Assembly: GCF_007679035.1 (NCBI RefSeq)
Contig: NZ_VEFR01000001.1
Coordinates: 620,001 to 684,000 of the forward strand
Origin: Agrococcus jejuensis
Lineage (GTDB): Bacteria > Actinomycetota > Actinomycetes > Actinomycetales > Microbacteriaceae
Direction: 5' to 3'
DNA length: 64,000 bases
The notes under the pieces are model-generated. The model saw nothing but the letters and a program-made list of their open reading frames with translations. It searched no databases and had not been told where the DNA came from. Numbering within the stretch: position 1 is the first letter of the stretch; each line of letters opens with the position of its first letter. The position numbers and the translations under genes were made by a program. This document shows positions 61,760-64,000 of the stretch, in pieces.

Positions 61760-61765
61760 AGTCTA
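61760..61765 (-). promoter_or_regulatory. -10 box TAGACT of ettA
   Basis: Seven bases before ATG 61752, no ribosome site. Confidence 0.55.
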
Positions 61766-61838
61766 CGGGCCCGCGAGGGGCTCGGATGCCGCGGCGGGCT
61801 CGCGCTCGCGTCGGTGGTCCTGGGCCGGGACCGCGCGA

Positions 61839-62273
61839 TCAGGGCGTGAAGGGAGCGACGAGGCAGGTGCCCGTGCCGAGGACGGGCACGATCGTCGTCG
61901 TCGGCTCGCCATGGCCGACCTGGCCGAGCAGGCACTCCTGGTCCACGCGCACGGCGACGGTCATGAGCGCGACGGGGTTGCCCTGCACGTCGACGTCGTC
62001 GCTGCGCTCGATCGCGGCCTGGTCGAAGCCGGCGGCGACGAGCGCGGCGACGAGCGCCTCGCCGTCGGGGCGGCCTGCGACGTCGTTCGCGGCGAGCACG
62101 TCGGCGAACTGCTGCTGCAGGGCCGCAGCGCCCGTGAGCTCCTCGGCCGGCGCCGACTCGCTCGGCGCCGCCGACGCGCTGGGCGACGGGCTCGGTGCGG
62201 CGTCGCCGCTGCAGCCCGCGAGCGCGAGCAGCGCGGCCATCCCCGTTGCGAGCAGTGCTGCCTGGCGACGCAT
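61839..62273 (-). CDS. DUF6993-like lipoprotein
   Basis: 144 aa. Lipobox LAGC near residue 20, Ser/Pro/Ala linker, then a domain with PDGEALVAALVAAGFDQAAIERS, VAVRVDQECLLGQVGHGE and closing LGTGTCLV that I recall as DUF6993 of Microbacteriaceae; two cysteines probably pair. Surface-anchored, function unknown. A TAGGCT box near 62349-62344 and AGGGGGAG before ATG 62273 suggest its own promoter. Confidence 0.75.
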   Translation of the reverse strand: MRRQAALLATGMAALLALAGCSGDAAPSPSPSASAAPSESAPAEELTGAAALQQQFADVLAANDVAGRPDGEALVAALVAAGFDQAAIERSDDVDVQGNPVALMTVAVRVDQECLLGQVGHGEPTTTIVPVLGTGTCLVAPFTP

Positions 62274-62369
62274 CGCGCTCCCCCTGAGTCCCCGTGCACG
62301 GTGCGGCATCCCGACGCCGTGCGGTCGCGATGCGACCCGCGCCAGCCTACCGACGCATCGCCACCAGGG

Positions 62370-62406
62370 CCCGCGCGCCGACGCGCCTGCCACGTCGGCG
62401 CGCGGG
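62370..62406 (-). terminator. Terminator after ssb
   Basis: 14-bp arms CCCGCGCGCCGACG (62370-62383) and complement (62393-62406), loop nine bases; touches the ssb stop. Confidence 0.75.
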
Positions 62407-62408
62407 GG

Positions 62409-62933
62409 TCAGAAGGGGACGTCGTCGTCGACGCCGGCGAGCACGGGATGGAGGTCGGTCCGCTCGAGGTCGGGGGCCGACGCGGCCGCGCCCGGCGTGG
62501 CCCAGCCCTGCGCGTCGACGGCGGGTTCCGGAGCGCCGGTCGCGGACGACGCGGCGGTCGTGCGCTCCGACGCCGCGCGCGACGTGCGCTGGAAGGCCGT
62601 GGTGCCCCACCTCAGCGAGTGGCCGATGGCGTCGGCCTCGATCTCGACGGTCGTCGCGGGGCGGTCGTCGTCGCCCCACGTCGTGATGCGGAGCCTGCCC
62701 GTGACGAGCACGGGATCGCCCTGCCGGATCGACTGGGCGACGTGCGCCGCGAGGTCGCCCCACACGGCGACGGAGTACCAGTTCGTGCCGGCGTCGGACC
62801 ACTGGCCCGTCGACGGATCCTGCTTGCGCAGGGTGGATGCGACGCGCAGGTTCGCGACCTGGCGTCCGGACGGGATGGTGCGCAGCTGCGGGCTCGAGCC
62901 TGCGGTGCCCTCGATGGTGATGCGATCGGTCAT
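62409..62933 (-). CDS. ssb: Single-stranded DNA-binding protein (probably a second paralogue)
   Basis: 174 aa. OB fold with NLRVASTLRKQD, TNWYSVAVWGDLAAHVAQSIRQGDPVLVTGRL, and the acidic tip DDDVPF that recruits replication and repair partners. It opens MTDRITIEGTAGSSPQLRTIP, unlike the main replicative SSB beside rpsF/rplI, which is absent here; therefore likely SsbB-like. GATGGT seven bases before ATG 62933 may be its -10. Confidence 0.9.
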   Translation of the reverse strand: MTDRITIEGTAGSSPQLRTIPSGRQVANLRVASTLRKQDPSTGQWSDAGTNWYSVAVWGDLAAHVAQSIRQGDPVLVTGRLRITTWGDDDRPATTVEIEADAIGHSLRWGTTAFQRTSRAASERTTAASSATGAPEPAVDAQGWATPGAAASAPDLERTDLHPVLAGVDDDVPF

Positions 62934-63154
62934 GCGAGCACCATCGCGGTCGGCGCCGACTCTCGTGCCACGGGCATCGCGCTCCTGTGGAGGGGCTTCG
63001 CCTGTGGAGCCGCGACCGGCCGGCGATGCTGCGGCCGTGCCGATCGCGACCGACGTCAGCGGTGCGCGACGGCACGCCCGACGCTCGGCGTGTCGGTGGT
63101 CGCGCCTACGTTCGAGGCATCCGGGGCCGGCCGGCGATGAAGAGGGAGGCAGGG

Positions 63155-63394
63155 ATGTCCACCACCACCGCGTATCTGCCAGCGCGCTTCGGCATCGCCA
63201 TGGCGCAGGTCAACGAGTCGATGTGGCGCGTCACGCGCCCGAGCGGCGACGTCGTCGGCCACATCGAGAGGCTCCCCGGCGCAGACGGCGATCGCTTCCG
63301 CGCGCGCCGGCTGCTGCCGAGGAGCCATCGATACCTCTCCCTGGGCGAGTTCTGGTCGATCGACGACGCGATCGACTGCTTCCGCCAGGGATGA
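63155..63394 (+). CDS. Hypothetical protein, 79 aa
   Basis: Not recognised. MSTTTAYLPARFGIAMAQVNESMWRV..., basic centre (FRARRLLPRSHRYLS) and closing EFWSIDDAIDCFRQG. GGGAGG lies seven bases before ATG 63155; ATG 63137 (MKREAG) lacks one. Divergent from ssb, so a nucleic-acid link is possible but unproved. Confidence 0.65.
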   Translation: MSTTTAYLPARFGIAMAQVNESMWRVTRPSGDVVGHIERLPGADGDRFRARRLLPRSHRYLSLGEFWSIDDAIDCFRQG

Positions 63395-63424
63395 CTCGCC
63401 GCAGATCGGCGAGCGAGGGTCTCG

Positions 63425-63982
63425 CTACTGCTTGACCGCCGAGATCTCGACCTCGACCTTGACGTCGTCGCCCAGCATGAGGCCGCCGGTCTCGAGGGTC
63501 GTGTTGAACGAGATGCCGTACTCGTCGCGGCTGATCGTGAACGTGGCGGTGGCGCCCACGCGGGGGTTGCCGAAGCCGTCGACGCCGAAGCCACCGACCT
63601 CGAGGGCCAGGGTGATCTCGCGCTCGATGCCGCGCAGCTGGATGATGCCGTCGACGAGGTACTCGCCGTCGACGACGCGTGCGCCCGTCGAGCGGAACGT
63701 CCACTGCGGGTGCTCGTCGGTGGCGAAGAAGTCGCCCGAGCGCAGGTGGGCGTCGCGGTCGGCGTTGCGCGTGTTGATCGTCGCGGGGTCGACGGATGCC
63801 TCGACGGTCGACGCCGCCGGGTCGTCGGCGAGCACGATGGTGCCCTCGATGTGCTCGATGACGCCGCGCACCTTGGCGACGACGTGGCGCACCGAGAAGC
63901 TCACGGTGGAGTGGCTCGCGTCGATGACGTACGTGCCGGCCGTGTAGCCCGGGATCTGCGCAGCGGTGATGGTGTCGGTCAT
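63425..63982 (-). CDS. YceI-family lipocalin-like protein
   Basis: 185 aa beta-barrel. GTYVIDASHSTVSFSVRHVVAKVRGVIEHIEG, ADRDAHLRSGDFFATDEHPQWTFRS and RDEYGISFNTTLETGGLMLGDDVKVEVEI are the YceI hallmarks; members bind isoprenoids or similar lipids. No signal peptide, so cytoplasmic. AAGGAG precedes ATG 63982. Confidence 0.93.
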   Translation of the reverse strand: MTDTITAAQIPGYTAGTYVIDASHSTVSFSVRHVVAKVRGVIEHIEGTIVLADDPAASTVEASVDPATINTRNADRDAHLRSGDFFATDEHPQWTFRSTGARVVDGEYLVDGIIQLRGIEREITLALEVGGFGVDGFGNPRVGATATFTISRDEYGISFNTTLETGGLMLGDDVKVEVEISAVKQ

Positions 63983-64000
63983 GGGAACTCCTTGAGCGGG

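Noticed and set aside
63116-63142. Another SigK-like promoter before the 79-aa gene (GCATCC then ATGAAG)
   Set aside because: Spacer is 14, the -10 is poor, and it would leave no room for the Shine-Dalgarno before ATG 63155.
1-64000. CRISPR array, insertion sequence, integrase or prophage
   Set aside because: No direct repeats with regular spacing, no transposase or integrase motifs, and no clear change of composition were seen.

Overview
The window is chromosomal DNA from a very GC-rich actinobacterium. Gene content points to Microbacteriaceae, perhaps Agrococcus-like: a mycothiol-type MDMPI protein and an Rv2466c-like protein, DUF6226-like and DUF6993-like proteins, paired clpP genes, a translational ileS T-box, SigK/RskA, and many genes whose start codon lies 6-7 nt after a TAnnnT box. 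The family assignment is inference from gene content. I see no insertion sequences, prophage, CRISPR array or rRNA.

Layout. 1-9 kb: the 3'-truncated RNase E/G gene, a VKOR-family membrane protein, and a reverse-strand operon ileS-folC-DUF4233-ndk led by a T-box. 9-20.5 kb: pabC-like gene, TetR/MFS pair, valS, an ArsR-type regulator with a palindromic operator and a coupled 30-codon ORF, a methyltransferase and an M3 peptidase. 20.5-24.4 kb: an iron-siderophore ABC importer behind a DtxR/IdeR-type box. 24.5-29.5 kb: clpX, a CopC-domain protein, clpP2, clpP1, tig and tRNA-Pro. 29.6-43.9 kb: sigK-rskA, a fasciclin lipoprotein, a complete molybdate uptake and molybdenum-cofactor (Moco) island, a five-TM Moco oxidoreductase and a TetR regulator. 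44-49.6 kb: tRNA-Gly, a Pr6Pr-type membrane protein, GH1 glucosidase, Nei glycosylase, RpiB and an Rv2466c-like thioredoxin-fold protein. 49.7-55.2 kb: pepN-mscS-trHb-FAD dehydrogenase. 55.2-64 kb: an unknown gene pair, acyl-CoA thioesterase, GNAT, MMSDH, hotdog thioesterase, ettA, a lipoprotein, a second-type ssb and a YceI protein.

Most interesting system. Four promoters share one SigK-like signature, nATCC-N15-nCGAA(G/T): those of sigK itself, the fasciclin lipoprotein, a divergent 32-codon ORF with a perfect Shine-Dalgarno and its own hairpin terminator, and the Moco oxidoreductase 10 kb away. The genes between them make Moco. I infer a SigK-controlled envelope module: an anti-sigma-regulated surface lipoprotein, a membrane Moco enzyme probably needing both Sec and Tat, and an undescribed small peptide. 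The SigK here has no cysteine, so it cannot use the disulfide switch described for the mycobacterial protein.

Other regulation visible: DtxR box on the siderophore operon, ArsR-type operator, TetR palindrome at 43.2 kb, a palindrome in the promoter of the HTH-TOBE/modABC operon, and a leaderless 7-codon ORF coupled to moaA. Overlapping ATGA/GTGA starts are pervasive and mark long co-translated operons.
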